A stretch of DNA of 64,000 nucleotides, taken from Coenobita brevimanus. Taxonomy: Eukaryota; Arthropoda; Malacostraca; Decapoda; Coenobitidae. Below the pieces are notes generated by a model, which saw only the letters and a program-made list of their open reading frames with translations, was not told the DNA's origin and searched no databases. The position numbers and the translations under genes are program-made. Of this stretch, positions 31,343 to 42,480 are shown piece by piece (within the stretch, counting starts at the first letter, position 1; each line of letters starts with the position of its first letter). The stretch lies in assembly GCA_032717465.1 (NCBI GenBank), contig CM064681.1, forward strand, positions 8,996,332 through 9,060,331, in the 5' to 3' direction.

Positions 31343-33112
31343 GTAACTAAATCTAAGAAGTGTTGGGCATCGCCGACAACGCAGAACAATTATACATTTT
31401 TCTCTCTCTTTATCTTCAACAATAAACGTTCAGCTGCACCAAAATCCGCTACACTCTCTCTCTCTCTCTCTAGCCTGACAAGTGTGGATCATCGTGGCTC
31501 ATATTAAACAATGGTTTTCCCTCTATAATAAACAACAATTTCCCTAAAACTTCGAATACTGCATAAAACTATTTCTCTTTTCCTTCTCCCTTCAGAATTT
31601 ATAAAGACTTCGCCTCAATTTACTCGAAACCAGCGTAGAGACATACAAGTTATTAATTCTCTCCATTATTTTCTTTACGTAAACATGATGAGTTTGGAAG
31701 AGAGCTACGTTCAGTGACTGAATGCTTTGTTTCTCTCCAGATCAACAAACTTCTTCCTTCAGCTGCATTCATATTCGCGCACAGCCATTCACTCTCCCAC
31801 CATCTATTAGAGAATTCGCCCCAGCTGACTTCAAGCCTGGGTGAGGTATTTTCCTTTCCGTACATACATCTTACAGGTGTGGAACAACATCCCTCTGGTA
31901 CACTGATTTTTTAACTGCATCTCAAAATTGTAGTGCCATATTCATCATTTTCGTCCTCTTCCTCTTCCTCCTCCTCCTCCTCCTCCCCCTCTTCTTTTTC
32001 ATCATCACCATCATCATCATTTTTATTATTATTATTATTATTATTATAATTGTATGTAAACCTCAGCAATGTGGAGTAACGTCGGCAGCGTAAAAGTATA
32101 TTAGTCTTATTTCAACAAAACTTTGCTTTAACTGCAACGAAAACAATGAACTTCCATTTTATACTTGTACAATAAAAAAACGGACAAAGAATTAGCCCCA
32201 AATGATTCCAACTCCGTGTAAAGCGATTTTTGCCTTTCTTTTTTCTTTGTCCTTTATTCTTCTATATAAACCTGATTAATCTGAAGTAAGGTCGTTACGC
32301 AAGTAGTACGGTTAAGTATTTCTCCTCATAAAGAAAAACATCGCTTCAACTGCATTCATACCCTCAAATATCTATCTTTTTTCCTTCTTAATTTTCCGTA
32401 TATAAAGCAGATGAATGAGGAGTAACGCTGCACATCTAGAAAGAATATGTATGTTCTCTTTTTCCTCTACTCTGCCAAGAACTTCACGTCAACTGCATCC
32501 AAACCCTTGCTGAACCACTTTGCTTCCCTTTTTCTTGCCGTTACACAGACCTCAACTTAACTTATTCAAAATCTGTGTAAATTCTTTCTTTTTACAAGTG
32601 TGGAGGAGTGCCACTGATGTCTTTTATTATTTTTTTCTGTACAAAAAGAAAGATTGCGCTAACAAATTCCGAAGCCAGTGAACAGCAATTTTTCTCCATT
32701 TCTTTCAATCCACTTGAACAAAGATTTAACCCCCAAATTCCTACAGCTGTGTGGAATCTTTTTGCCTGATTACTTTATAAAACCAAAGACATCGCCCACA
32801 CTGCATCCAAAGTCGCGTAGGACTTCTCGTTTTGTAACTCTTTCCTCGTCAAAAACAAAGACTTCGCCTAAACTGATTCAAAACCTTCGCAGTTTTTTCT
32901 TTCTTTACCACGTACACCTGTCTAGAGTAAAGCGAGTGAAATGAAACAATATCTTTTTTTCTCTTCTTTCATAAAAACAAACTTCGCCCTAACTCTATCC
33001 ATCAATGCAGAGAGCCATTTTTTTCCCCTTATACAAAACAATGACTTCGACCCAACAGCTTCCAAACCCACACAGCGCCCCCTTTTTCCTCCTTTCTTTT
33101 AATGTATTTATG
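30840..33112. repeat. Degenerate tandem array, ACAAAGACTTCGCCT family
   Basis: About 20 imperfect occurrences of a phrase like ACAAAGACTTCGCC followed by TxAACTGCATCCAAACC and CGTGTAG. Examples are near 31076, 31252, 31603, 32183, 32480, 32780, 32863, 32980 and 33050. They alternate in part with TAAACCTxATxAATCTG and GAGTAACGTCG. Spacing is irregular, about 60-110 bp, with CT/TTC-rich linkers and CT microsatellites at 30976-31003, 31298-31340 and 31455-31472. This is an old satellite-like array and no gene is present. Confidence 0.55.
31928..32047. repeat. Compound trinucleotide repeats (TCC)n-(ATC)n-(ATT)n
   Basis: CCTCCTCCTCCTCC, then CATCACCATCATCATCAT, then TTATTATTATTATT in succession inside the degenerate array. 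Confidence 0.85.
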
Positions 33113-33604
33113 TTTCGTGTTTGACTGTGGATTAGCGATGTTCTAAACCCCTTCCTATTTCCCCCAACACCACTTGTCGTCACCCGGCGCTCTCTCGACA
33201 ACCTGCCACACTTATTCTCCTTTCTTATTTATTTATTTATTCATTTTTTGTGTTCGACTGAGGATTAGCGATGTTCTAAACCCCTTCCTATTTCCCCCAA
33301 CACCACTTGTCACCCGGCGCGCACTTGACAACCTGCCACACTTATTCTCCTTTCCTATTTATTTATTTCTCGTGTTCGACTGTGGATTAGCGATGTTCTA
33401 AACCCCTTCCTATTTCCCCCAACACCACTTGTCGTCACCCGGCGCTCTCTCGACAACCTGCCACACTTATTCTCCTTTCTTATTTATTTATTTATTCATT
33501 TTTTGTGTTCGACTGAGGATTAGCGATGTTCTAAAACCCCTTCCTATTTCCCCCAACACCACTTCTCGTCACCCGGCGTGGACTCGACAACTTGCCACAC
33601 TTAG
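33113..33604. repeat. Four-unit minisatellite with dimer higher-order structure
   Basis: GATTAGCGATGTTCTAAA occurs at 33130, 33263, 33385 and 33518, giving spacings of 133, 122 and 133 bp. Units 1 and 3 share GACTGTGGATTAG and CGCTCTCTCGACAACC. Units 2 and 4 share TTTTTTGTGTTCGACTGAGG. A 255-bp dimer has therefore been duplicated. The small plus-strand frames at 33174 and 33429 are the same peptide repeated and are artefacts. Confidence 0.9.
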
Positions 33605-33739
33605 TTACAAACGTCCCCACACCAACAATTACGACAAATAATTCTTGCATCGAGGAAAGCCAAAAACCAGGCACAATCCACTCGCCAATTACAAAACCCG
33701 CCTGCTCTATAATTAACCCCTCCATGGCGTAATTCTTAA

Positions 33740-34236
33740 CCCACTCTTGCTATACTCGAACGATTTTCTTCAGATTTCGGGGGATTTTCTCGAAATGAGG
33801 AGGGGTTGTGGTAGCTTTCATTAACCACACCAGTTCCAAGACATTTTTTAGTTAATTCTTCCTATATTCAGACGATTTAATTCAGCTTTTAGGGGTATTT
33901 TTCAATGTAATGGGGAAAGGTTTGGGTTCACTTTCATTTACCCCATCAATCCCATGACGTTGTGGTTTATATTTCATTCTTGCTATAACCAGACGATTCT
34001 ATTCAGCTCTAGGGAGGATTTTCAGACTGGAAGGGTTAGTAGTAGTTATTATTCATGTCTTCAGTGTCATTAACTCCTTCAATCCACTGATGTACGCTAT
34101 ATTTCATTCCTGTTGTATCCAGACGATTTTACTCAGCTTCAAAAAGACTTCGAAATGGAGGGGGTTACACCAGCATGGAGCCTTCTCTCACCTCTTCACT
34201 GGTGTATCTTTTTTCTCATTCTCCCTGCTTCCAGAC

Positions 34237-34282
<46 letters not shown>

Positions 34283-34400
34283 CAGAGACCTCATACTGTT
34301 TCTCGCCCTTGTGGAAATATTCTCTTTTGGTCTTTTTTACATCAACTGGAAGGGTTAGATACGGCCTTAATAACCTCTTCAGTACGAGGGAGGTTTCCTA
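33740..34400 (+). repeat. Tandem array of the hairpin-family unit
   Basis: The left-arm core (A)CGATT occurs at 33761, 33873, 33994, 34124 and 34236, spaced 112, 121, 130 and 112 bp. The contexts are TATACTCGAACGATTTTCTTC, ATTCAGACGATTTAATTCAGC, TATAACCAGACGATTCTATTC, TATCCAGACGATTTTACTCAGC and TTCCAGACGATT. Each is followed by a GGGxxTTTTCxAAxxGxAxGGGTT box and then ATTAACxCC. The last unit runs into a (CT)n at 34241-34278. Confidence 0.85.
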
Positions 34401-34549
34401 AGGGAGAATAGGGAGAATATAATTGTCTCGAAGTAATAAGAGTAAAATAAAGAAAAAATATACGTCATTGGACTGAAGTAGTAAAAGGGCATGATCTATA
34501 ATTCATGCACTTTGGAGGCTGGTTACTAGTGGAGGAGGAACCAGGAAGT

Positions 34550-34800
34550 CAATCTGTCTATCTATTGCCAGACGCCTTAATCCCATACGGGGTGACCACA
34601 AACAAATCGCCTCCACGTCACACTGTCCCCCGCCATTTCACTGCCCTGTTCCCAATTTACACCCTCCTCTCTCATATACCTCTCCACTCCATCCCTACAT
34701 CTCATCCTTGGCCTCCCCCTCCCTCTATCCCCCTCCACCTCACTCACACTCTCCTCGTCAGTCTCTCACTCTCCATCCTCTCCACATGGCCAAACCAGGA
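34550..34800 (-). mobile_element. LINE 3' end, copy on minus strand
   Basis: On the minus strand, starting at about 34800, the reading WFGHVERMESERLTRRV is followed after frameshifts by a basic GxPRMRCRDGVERY block and MAGDSVTWRRFVCGHP. It is then followed by a short 3' UTR ending TCTGGCAATAGATAGACAG. This order (W-F-G-H-V-x-R-M, G-R-P-R-x-R-W, then W-R-R) is the C-terminus of the reverse-transcriptase ORF in many arthropod LINEs. Only the last 80 or so residues remain, broken by stops. It matches the plus-strand copy at 39500. Confidence 0.7.
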
Positions 34801-35699
34801 AGTCTTAAGGGTAAAAATAAGAAGCCGAAGGAAACTTGGAGGGAAGGGGGGAAGGTAGAGGGAACACTTTTTCACCCCCTCCCCTCTTTATTGATAATCT
34901 TTCTTGTCTTCCGGGTCGCGTTTTTGCCCGCATGCATATAGAGTTCAGTTAAGGTAATGATAGTAATTAAACACTTAACTTAGAGCTCTGTCGACGCGCT
35001 GCTTCGTTTAACATCGATCCACGTATTCCCTGCGGATACCTTTTCGTAAAGTCGCGTTCTTGTGCTCTTAACTACGATGTTCTACTTATACGTTGCTTGA
35101 ATTTCTTTGATGATTTTGCCCGATTCATAAGATATTTCTAAATCTGGAGGGACTCTATATAATTAATACTTTCAATGTAATGGGAATCGCCGAAGATTAA
35201 TAATATTTTCTAGGGGTAGCAATAAAAAAATAAAAATAATGACTGTGTGTTCTGTTTACAGGGATTAATAAGAAACAGAGTGGGATTACTGAAGATAATT
35301 ACAATGGATTTCCTGGCGCAACATATATATTTTTTCTGGGGGGAAGGGGGCAAGAAGAGCTGGAGATATGGATTTTTCTTTCCTGTTCGAAAAAAATTAC
35401 AGCGACAGTCTCTCTCGTATCCCGGAACTTTTTTTTTTTTTTTTTGCGAAAGAACCAAGGACAGGGAAAGATTCTACTCTCGTTCTTCATCTTGCAAAAA
35501 AAATATATAAAATCAATATTGAAAAAAATACAAGTATAAAATCATTATTGAAAAAGATATATAAATTATTGAATCTTTATAACTGTCCTTCGATATATAT
35601 TATACAGCCTCCTTTTCCCTAATCTTATCTCTTTTTCGTTTTTCATTACACTAATATCATCAAATTATTCTCTTCATTTGCTCGCCCCGTATTTCAGTT
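34801..35699. other. AT-rich DNA, no recognised gene
   Basis: Mixed composition with T- and A-runs (35428-35445). The overlapping small frames around 35210-35622 are Lys/Phe-rich and without motifs. Nothing supported. Confidence 0.5.
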
Positions 35700-36509
35700 T
35701 TCTTCCAAAATCTTTTATCATGAGCGTTCTTCTGTTACACTGTTGGCTCTAACCTTATCTTTCCCGCCAAATCACATACTTTCTCTTATTCTCCATCACC
35801 AACATCAGCATCATCATCATCACCCTGGCTTTTCCACTGTGTTTCCTATAACCTTATAATTATTCTCCCTTAACTTTTTTAAATCTCTTTGCCACCTTTC
35901 AGTTACCTACCCTCATTTGTTCTGTTTACCTATCACCATCACTGCTTTCTATCTTCAGTTGCAACTTCCCCCCCAAAAAAAAAATCCTTTATCACCTCAA
36001 GTACCTTTCAGTATTCAGTCATTTCCTCCCTCAGGCTAAATATTCTCTTTCACCCAGTTCATCTCTATCTTCTTCGATTCTCTTGATCTTGCATTATCGT
36101 CTCCGCCATTATCATCACTGTCTCAGTTCCATCTTCAATTCCACTTTATTTTCTAATCATCAATCCCCAAATCCTTCACAGTTCAATAATTTTTCTTCTT
36201 CTAACGTTCTATCCTTTTTCTTTATTTCTCTACCATAATCTCCAGCCTTCAATTCTTCTATCAATTTCCTTTTTTTTTACAACCCTCTCTCTCTCAACTC
36301 CCTTTATTCTTTCTCATCGCTCTTTATTCTTTCTTTATCTTTATGTGGTTTTCTCATTTCATCTACTCACCCAATTATTAAGCCATCTTCTGAAAAACTT
36401 AATTATAAGTATATTATTAATAATTTTGTCCACTATCCTCCCCCCTTCTTTATCTTTGTTTCCATATCTCACTACCCTCCTATCCGTCAATCTTCCCTTG
36501 GTCTTTTCT

Positions 36510-36572
<63 letters not shown>

Positions 36573-36849
36573 ACAAAGACCTCACTTTCATCTCTCATCC
36601 TCCATCAGCATCAGCATCGTCATCATTACCCTTTTTTTACTCATTTCCATTCCTTTAGCCTTACATTCTCTCCCGACTTTCAGTGCCTTCTCTTTCTTCT
36701 AACTTTCCTTTATCCTCATCTCCTCGCCCAATACCATCACTTCCTCACTTCCATTTCCAGCTCCACCTCTTTTCCATCATCTTCCCTAAATCCTTTCCCC
36801 TTCATCAGTTTCTCAGTCTTTCTTCCTCTACTTCAGTTTCACCTCACTT

Positions 36850-36894
<45 letters not shown>

Positions 36895-36998
36895 ATTTTC
36901 TCTTATCACTCTCCCTTTCTTGGTTCAGTTCGCTCTCTCTCTCCTACTTTTCCTTATTGCATTCCACTTATTACGCGCAGATTATCTAATTCTTGATG

Positions 36999-37077
<79 letters not shown>

Positions 37078-38640
37078 ATCGTCTTCCATCGCCTGTTTCT
37101 TATCACAAATACCTCAGTTTTCCATCCCCTTTTCGTTTCTTTCATTCGTTTCCCTTACATTTCTTACTAATATTCTTTGTTTTTTTTTTAACATCCATCT
37201 TCGAATCGCCTTTTTTCGCATCTCGTAATTCCTCCTAACACCATTATATTTTTATTTCCGAATTTGCATTTCCGACTGTCATTACCACCGACAATTCACA
37301 TCTCCAACTTCCTTATCTGTCTCTCATTATCGATTCATTTCTCAGCATTTCCGCCTCTCACAGTTCCATTAATCTCAACTCTTTCTCGCCATTTTTCTCC
37401 CTAATCATTAAATTCTCCCTGCTTCCACCACCAGTCGTTTCCTTCTCTTCCGTTCATTTTCTTTCCATTTTTCTATAATTTCGTACTTGCTCTTCTCTTC
37501 TTCTTCTATTCTTTTCTTCCCATCTTCTTCTATCCTTTATTATCTTTCATCCATCCTTCCCTCCGTCCTTACCATTCATTTCCTATTCTCTTTAGCCCCA
37601 CCACTATTCCTTTTCTCCCCTCTTGTCTTCTTTTCTTTTATTCATATTCTCATTCTTTTTTTTTTCATCCCTTTCTCCACCGTTTACAAGTACCATTCCT
37701 TTCCTCGAACATAATTTTTCTCCCCCCTTCACTTTCTCTTCTATTTCGTCATTACTCCACTTCTCATCTCTCATCCATCTGTTTTCTGCTTTTTATACTC
37801 TCTTACCTTTCACCTTCTCTTTCTTCTTCTCTTATTCAGCCTCCTCCAGTTGTTCCCTCCCTTCTCCTGGTACCGTCTTTGTCCCATTTATATTTTCTCT
37901 TCCTCTCTTTCCCTTCTCCTTCTTGTCGCTTCTTCTCATATTCCTTTACTCTTCACCTTCCGTTCTTCATTCCTTCCTCCTCACTTTCCAGCCATTCCCG
38001 CCTCTTCTCAGATATCGCCTTTCTCCCTCCTTGTTAATTTTCAAGACATCTCGCCCCTGACTCTATTCCTTTCCTGTCTTTCACTGACGCTCTAAGACTC
38101 TCCCTTCCTCCACACAAGGTCTTTCCTCAACATCATTCCTTCTCTCCCTCCTTCCTTTTCTTCAACATCAACTTCTCCCTTTCCTTTCCTCAACACCCTC
38201 CCTCTCCTCCCTTTCCTTCTCCTCACACAAAATCTCTCCTCATTTCCTTCCCTCCACACTCTCCTTCTCCTTTTTCATTCCCTCCACTCCCTCCTTCTAC
38301 TCCCTTTCTTTCATTCCATACCCTACTTCTCCTCCCTTTCCTTCCCTTCACACCCTCTTCCTCCCTTCTCTTTCCCTCCACATTATCCTTCTCAACTCTT
38401 TCCTTCTCCTCACTTTCCTTATCTCCACACCTTCCTTCCGTCCACACCCTCCTCCTTCCCCTCACACCAACTCCCTCCTGTCTTTCCTTCCCTCCACACT
38501 CTCTTTCTCCCTGTTCTCTCCCTCTATTCCTTCCTTCTCCTCACTTTCCTTCTACCCACACCCACTTTCTCCTCCCTTTCTTTGACGCCACATCATGTTT
38601 CTCCGCCCTTCCCTTTCCCTCCCTTTCCGGACTTTAAAAT
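35700..38640. repeat. Pyrimidine-rich tract, 2.9 kb
   Basis: The longest C/T-biased domain in the window. It holds pure (CT)n runs at 36514-36568, 36852-36891 and 37001-37074. The right part (38100-38600) shows a loose period of about 30-35 bp with CTTCCCTCCACACxCTCCTTCTCC. All frames are Ser/Leu/Phe/Pro artefacts. Confidence 0.8.
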
Positions 38641-38854
38641 GACATCGTGTTAAAGGGCAAATAAATCCTCTTTACTACTCTACCCCAAAACCAGGAATCA
38701 GCGAGAAATAATCAGGCTCGATCTCGTCCCACTCTCCTCACCTCACTCACTAAAGGCGTCGACCAAGTACTGATGTCAACAGGTTCGTGTCCGCTTGTAC
38801 GTGTTCCTTGGTTCGTATTTCTGTCCGTGGCTGCCATTCCTGACGCTAAAAGAA

Positions 38855-38893
<39 letters not shown>

Positions 38894-39499
38894 CCACCAT
38901 TATGAAGTCATGGATATTAACACCTGTATTACACCTGCAGGTTATTTTAATTAGATTTTTTCCTTCAACAAATAAAATTTATTCTACATTTACTGTTTAT
39001 TAAACTGAGTGAGATCTCTTGTACCGAAAAGTCTTAGTAAAAATTGTATCTAGTTCTCAAGTTTAAAAAAATCATTCCTTATATAGAAACTACATTATTA
39101 TTATCCTATACTTTTATTATTTATTGCTTATTATACTATACTACATTTATTCTAACCTGACAATCCATAACCCCATTTCAACAGGTTAGGTGATGGCCAG
39201 GGGAAGACAGACTGGGTAGTGGATATGACTAGTCATCAAGGAGACTCAGCCCTACATCACAAAGGGAGGCTCATTGAATTTCGTGCAACCGCAGTTTAGT
39301 ATTCATGCAGTGAGGATGAAGTTAAAGAAATACGTCCTCGGGTTGATGAGGTTAAAGGTTCACGGACACCGAGCTATAATCCCTCTAGCATTGGACACTT
39401 CCTTACACTTCTTCCTTAATTATATATTGTGCTTATTACACTTTGCTTTATCTTGATTGTTATTGTGTTTTCAGTATCGGCATAACTTACTGTAGTCAC
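38641..39499. other. Non-coding DNA with (AG)n
   Basis: (AG)n at 38858-38891. Balanced composition at 38700-38850 and 39170-39400, otherwise AT-rich. No gene recognised. The part just before 39500 may be more of the LINE but is not identifiable. Confidence 0.45.
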
Positions 39500-39680
39500 T
39501 TGTAAGAGGGGGAGAGAGACCGAGGATGAGATGGAGGGATAGAGTGGAGAGGTATAAGACAGGGGGTGTAAGTTGGGGGAGGGTAGCGTCATGGCAGGGG
39601 ACAGGGTGACATGGAGACGATTTGTTTGTGGCCACCCTTTATAGGATTAAAGCGTCAGGCTATTGACAGACAGACAGACT
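39500..39680 (+). mobile_element. LINE 3' end, copy on plus strand
   Basis: GERPRMRWRDRVERYKTGGV (39512-39571) is followed after a one-base shift by MAGDRVTWRRFVCGHPL (about 39590-39640). Then comes a 3' tail AAAGCGTCAGGCTATTGACAG and (ACAG)n. The same blocks and tail occur in the minus-strand copy at 34550. It is the terminal fragment only, with a frameshift, and is inactive. Confidence 0.7.
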
Positions 39681-40162
39681 TATAAGAGGATTAATTATGA
39701 AGGGTACAAGGAAAAATAAGCTGTTTAGAAGCTTTAAAAATCTGCCGAGTAAATGAAAATACGCTCCATTTTCATGCGGGGGGGGGAGGGGAAATCTTCA
39801 AAAAATGGGATGGGAAAATTTGGGGAATAAAACCCTATTAATTTCTGGCTGGTATAAAAGTGTAAGTTATTTTCCTTCTGTATAATTTTCTGACTGGTAT
39901 AAGTATTTCAGTATAAATAATTTTCTGTTTATTCCTCGCTCGGTTTATACCATTCAGTATACCTATTATTCTTTCTTTCTACTTTTTGTACCGGTATAAA
40001 TCACTCCGCATAAATCATCAGTCTTTTTTCTTCTGTAAAAGCCATCATTGTGACGACTGGTGCAATTTCCAAGACTAATATATCCCTCCCCGAGCCTCTA
40101 CCTGGCAACAGTTATTTACTTTCCCCCCCTTCTCTACCTGGATCCTGACCTACAGTGACGGA
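39681..40162. other. AT-rich DNA, nothing recognised
   Basis: A loose internal repeat of TTTCTGxCTGGTATAA (39843, 39889) and related words is visible. No gene. Confidence 0.45.
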
Positions 40163-40598
40163 ATTATACGGTGCCCTGACCTGCCTAAGAGACTGACCAT
40201 AACTCATGCCTCTGCTCGTGTCTGAAGGCTGTCAAGAAGTTATAAGATTGGAATGTTGTGTACTGAATAACTAAGCATTTCAATACGACTGTGTACTGTA
40301 TTGTTACATTTTTGCTATCTACTGTGATTCTGCTGTAGTTAGGAAAGATTTTTTGTATTGGAGGGTGTGATGAAGGCTTTAATTAAACCACTACATTTTG
40401 AAAAGTGTGTCCAAAAGTGAGCAAAATCGCCTAGAGATGACAAGAACGATGTAAATAAGAGGCCATTGTATTGAAAGAGGAAATAATATATGGTACCCTG
40501 ACCCACCTAAGACACTGATTATAACTCGTACTTCTGCTTGCGTCAGAAGTCTGTATCAAGAAGTTATAAGATTGAGGAATTATAAGGCACGTAACTAA
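40163..40598. repeat. Pair of about 115-bp direct repeats
   Basis: ATTATACGGTGCCCTGACC... ACTGACCATAACTCATGC... TCAAGAAGTTATAAGATTG (40163-40276) recurs as ATATATGGTACCCTGACCC... ATAACTCGTACTTCTGCTTG... TCAAGAAGTTATAAGATTG (40485-40598), 322 bp apart. A degraded hairpin right arm (GAGCAAAATCGCCTAGAGATG) lies between them at 40419. Confidence 0.75.
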
Positions 40599-41255
40599 AT
40601 GACGTATTCTTGGGACTCATTAACTTTTCTATCACCTCCTTCTCTCTCTCTCTCTCTCACTTTTTTTTTCATTCTACGTCACCTTGTTGTACTCTTGGAC
40701 ATATGTTTGCCAAATCTATGTCGATACCGAACAGGGATAAAGTACAACAGAATATTCCGGTGTTATATAAAAAATAAATCGCCTCGAAGGAAGTGCTAGA
40801 GCCTACTAAATACAAGAGAATACGATCACAAGGGCTACTTTTGCCCTTTCAGTACGATGATGCATTTGGTGTTATTCTTGTTATCATTAACGTTATCCAG
40901 TTTAAGGGAAATATAATAAAGAGGTAAAAAAAATCCACGAACTCCTTGAATAAAATGAGGCTTTATTATTTTCCTGTGTAACCCCAGACAATATCAGTCA
41001 GCTTCAGGGAGGGCTCTCGTAGTGAAGAGGTTAAGATTAAAATAAGCTCCAAACAACGCCACAATCATCATCATTCCTCGCTATCACTCCCAGTCGTTTT
41101 CATTTCCCTTCCCAGCACTTTCAGTCAATTCAATACTTTCAGTTTCCTCACCCTGACACCACCACCTCAGGGTCCATCGTCTCACCACCCAACAACACCA
41201 CTTAAACCTTTCATCAATTCACCACGACCAAAACTACTTGACTATCATTACTATA
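40599..41255. other. Non-coding DNA with hairpin-family left arm
   Basis: A left arm (ACCCCAGACAATATCAGTCA, 40981-41000) is followed by GCTTCAGGGAGGG and GTGAAGAGGTTAAG. There is a short CT run at 40641-40658. No gene recognised. Confidence 0.5.
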
Positions 41256-41450
41256 CTATACTCTTTTTACCCTAACTTGGCCTAAAACTGCCATCTCTCC
41301 ATGCTGAATTCCGAACTATGGCGCTAGTCACGAAGAGGTGCTATGGAAAGGATGTAGCGCCGTAGCATTGTCTTTTCCTGCCACTGAGCTACGTGAAATA
41401 TGCTGCAAAAGGACGAAAATCTGGGCCAAGTTAGAGTAAAAAAAGTATAG
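41256..41450 (+). mobile_element. MITE-A, best-preserved copy
   Basis: The 195-bp element has 27-bp terminal inverted repeats. The left starts CTATACTCTTTTTAC and ends TAACTTGGCC (41256-41282). The right 41424-41450 is its reverse complement with two mismatches. Internal blocks are TAAAACTGCCATCTCTCCATG, TGGCGCTAGTCACGAAG, CTATGGAAAGGATGTAG, CACTGAGCTACGTGAAATA and GCTGCAAAAGGACGAAAATC. There is no coding capacity, so it is a non-autonomous DNA element. The superfamily is not determinable by eye. A TA is adjacent to the left end. Confidence 0.85.
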
Positions 41451-42090
41451 CCACCACCATTCTGAGTTCTTCCATCACCTCACCACTGCCTCTCCAAACA
41501 TATCCTCCTCCAAACACAACCACTTCAGAGTCACCGCTACAAACTCACAACGTCACTAAAATCACAATTTCACTTCAACACCTCAGACATTATCTCGTAC
41601 ACCACCACCAACCAGTCCACCATTCCAAACTGAAAGGATCACTAAGTCGCCAGTCACCGCCACTCCGATAATTAGCATCACAGCTCCAGTGTCATACCAC
41701 CATTCCATTACCTACCACCATTCCCCTATAACACCACTTCTTTTGCACAATAACACTTTACTATCAGACACCACTATCAGACGCCTAACACCCTTATTCC
41801 AAACATCACTGCCTTCAGCATCACTTCTCCAAACGCACACCACCACACCAATAAAACTCAATGCACTTCATCAGTGTCCCCCCAACACCACTCCAAACTC
41901 CACCTCCTGCAGCACCACCATTCCAAGGTCACACCAGCACTCCACCACCATCACCACCACCACCACCAGTCCAAACACCCTCCCTCAGTCTCCAGCACCA
42001 ATTTCACACTATCATTTCGCCACCATTCCAAATTTAACCATTACTCCGCCCCCAGCACTCGAAACCCCACCTCCTCCAGCACCACCACAC
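41451..42090. repeat. ACC-rich degenerate repeat
   Basis: CACCACCATTCCAxA-type words recur with a near-pure (ACC)n at 41942-41970. Plus-strand frames are Thr/Pro/His/Ser from this repeat. Confidence 0.7.
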
Positions 42091-42480
42091 CAGGGCTGGT
42101 AGGGTTAGGCAGGCAGGCAGGCAGGCTGGGAGGCGGCCCGGGGGGGTGTCAAGTTTCTGACAATTCACCGGATTGTTGCAGATAGTCGATAATGAATTCT
42201 CGGGCGGTACGAGTTGGCCTCCTCGGCGGGACACGCGGTGACGCTTAGGGCTGCGACCCCTGACCCGCGCCGCCCTATCATGATGAAATAAAGGCCTAAA
42301 TGACAGGTTATTTGGAGACAAGGCCACGCCCCGCTTCTCAGGCATGACATTGTTCATGGACCCCAGCCTCTCATTTGGACCATCTCGGAGCCAGGCCGGA
42401 TTTTTGTAATATCTTTTAATCGGAAATTGTAGGGCTGGTCACTTAAGAGCATTTATCTTAATGGCAGGACTTTGGTTCCT
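42091..42480. other. CpG-containing island, no gene assigned
   Basis: Starts with (GGCA)n at 42108-42130. 42170-42360 is GC- and CpG-richer than its surroundings. Minus-strand frames of 107 and 61 residues (Arg/Pro/Ser) are not recognisable. Could be regulatory or a lineage-specific exon. Confidence 0.35.

Noticed and set aside
33113..34240. CRISPR-like regular repeats
   Set aside because: Unit lengths of 112-133 bp, no short repeat/spacer pattern, and the sequence is clearly eukaryotic.
36345..36989. 214-residue Ser/Leu-rich frame resembling membrane protein
   Set aside because: The hydrophobicity comes from TTC/CTC/CTT codons in C/T DNA, not from a real transmembrane pattern.
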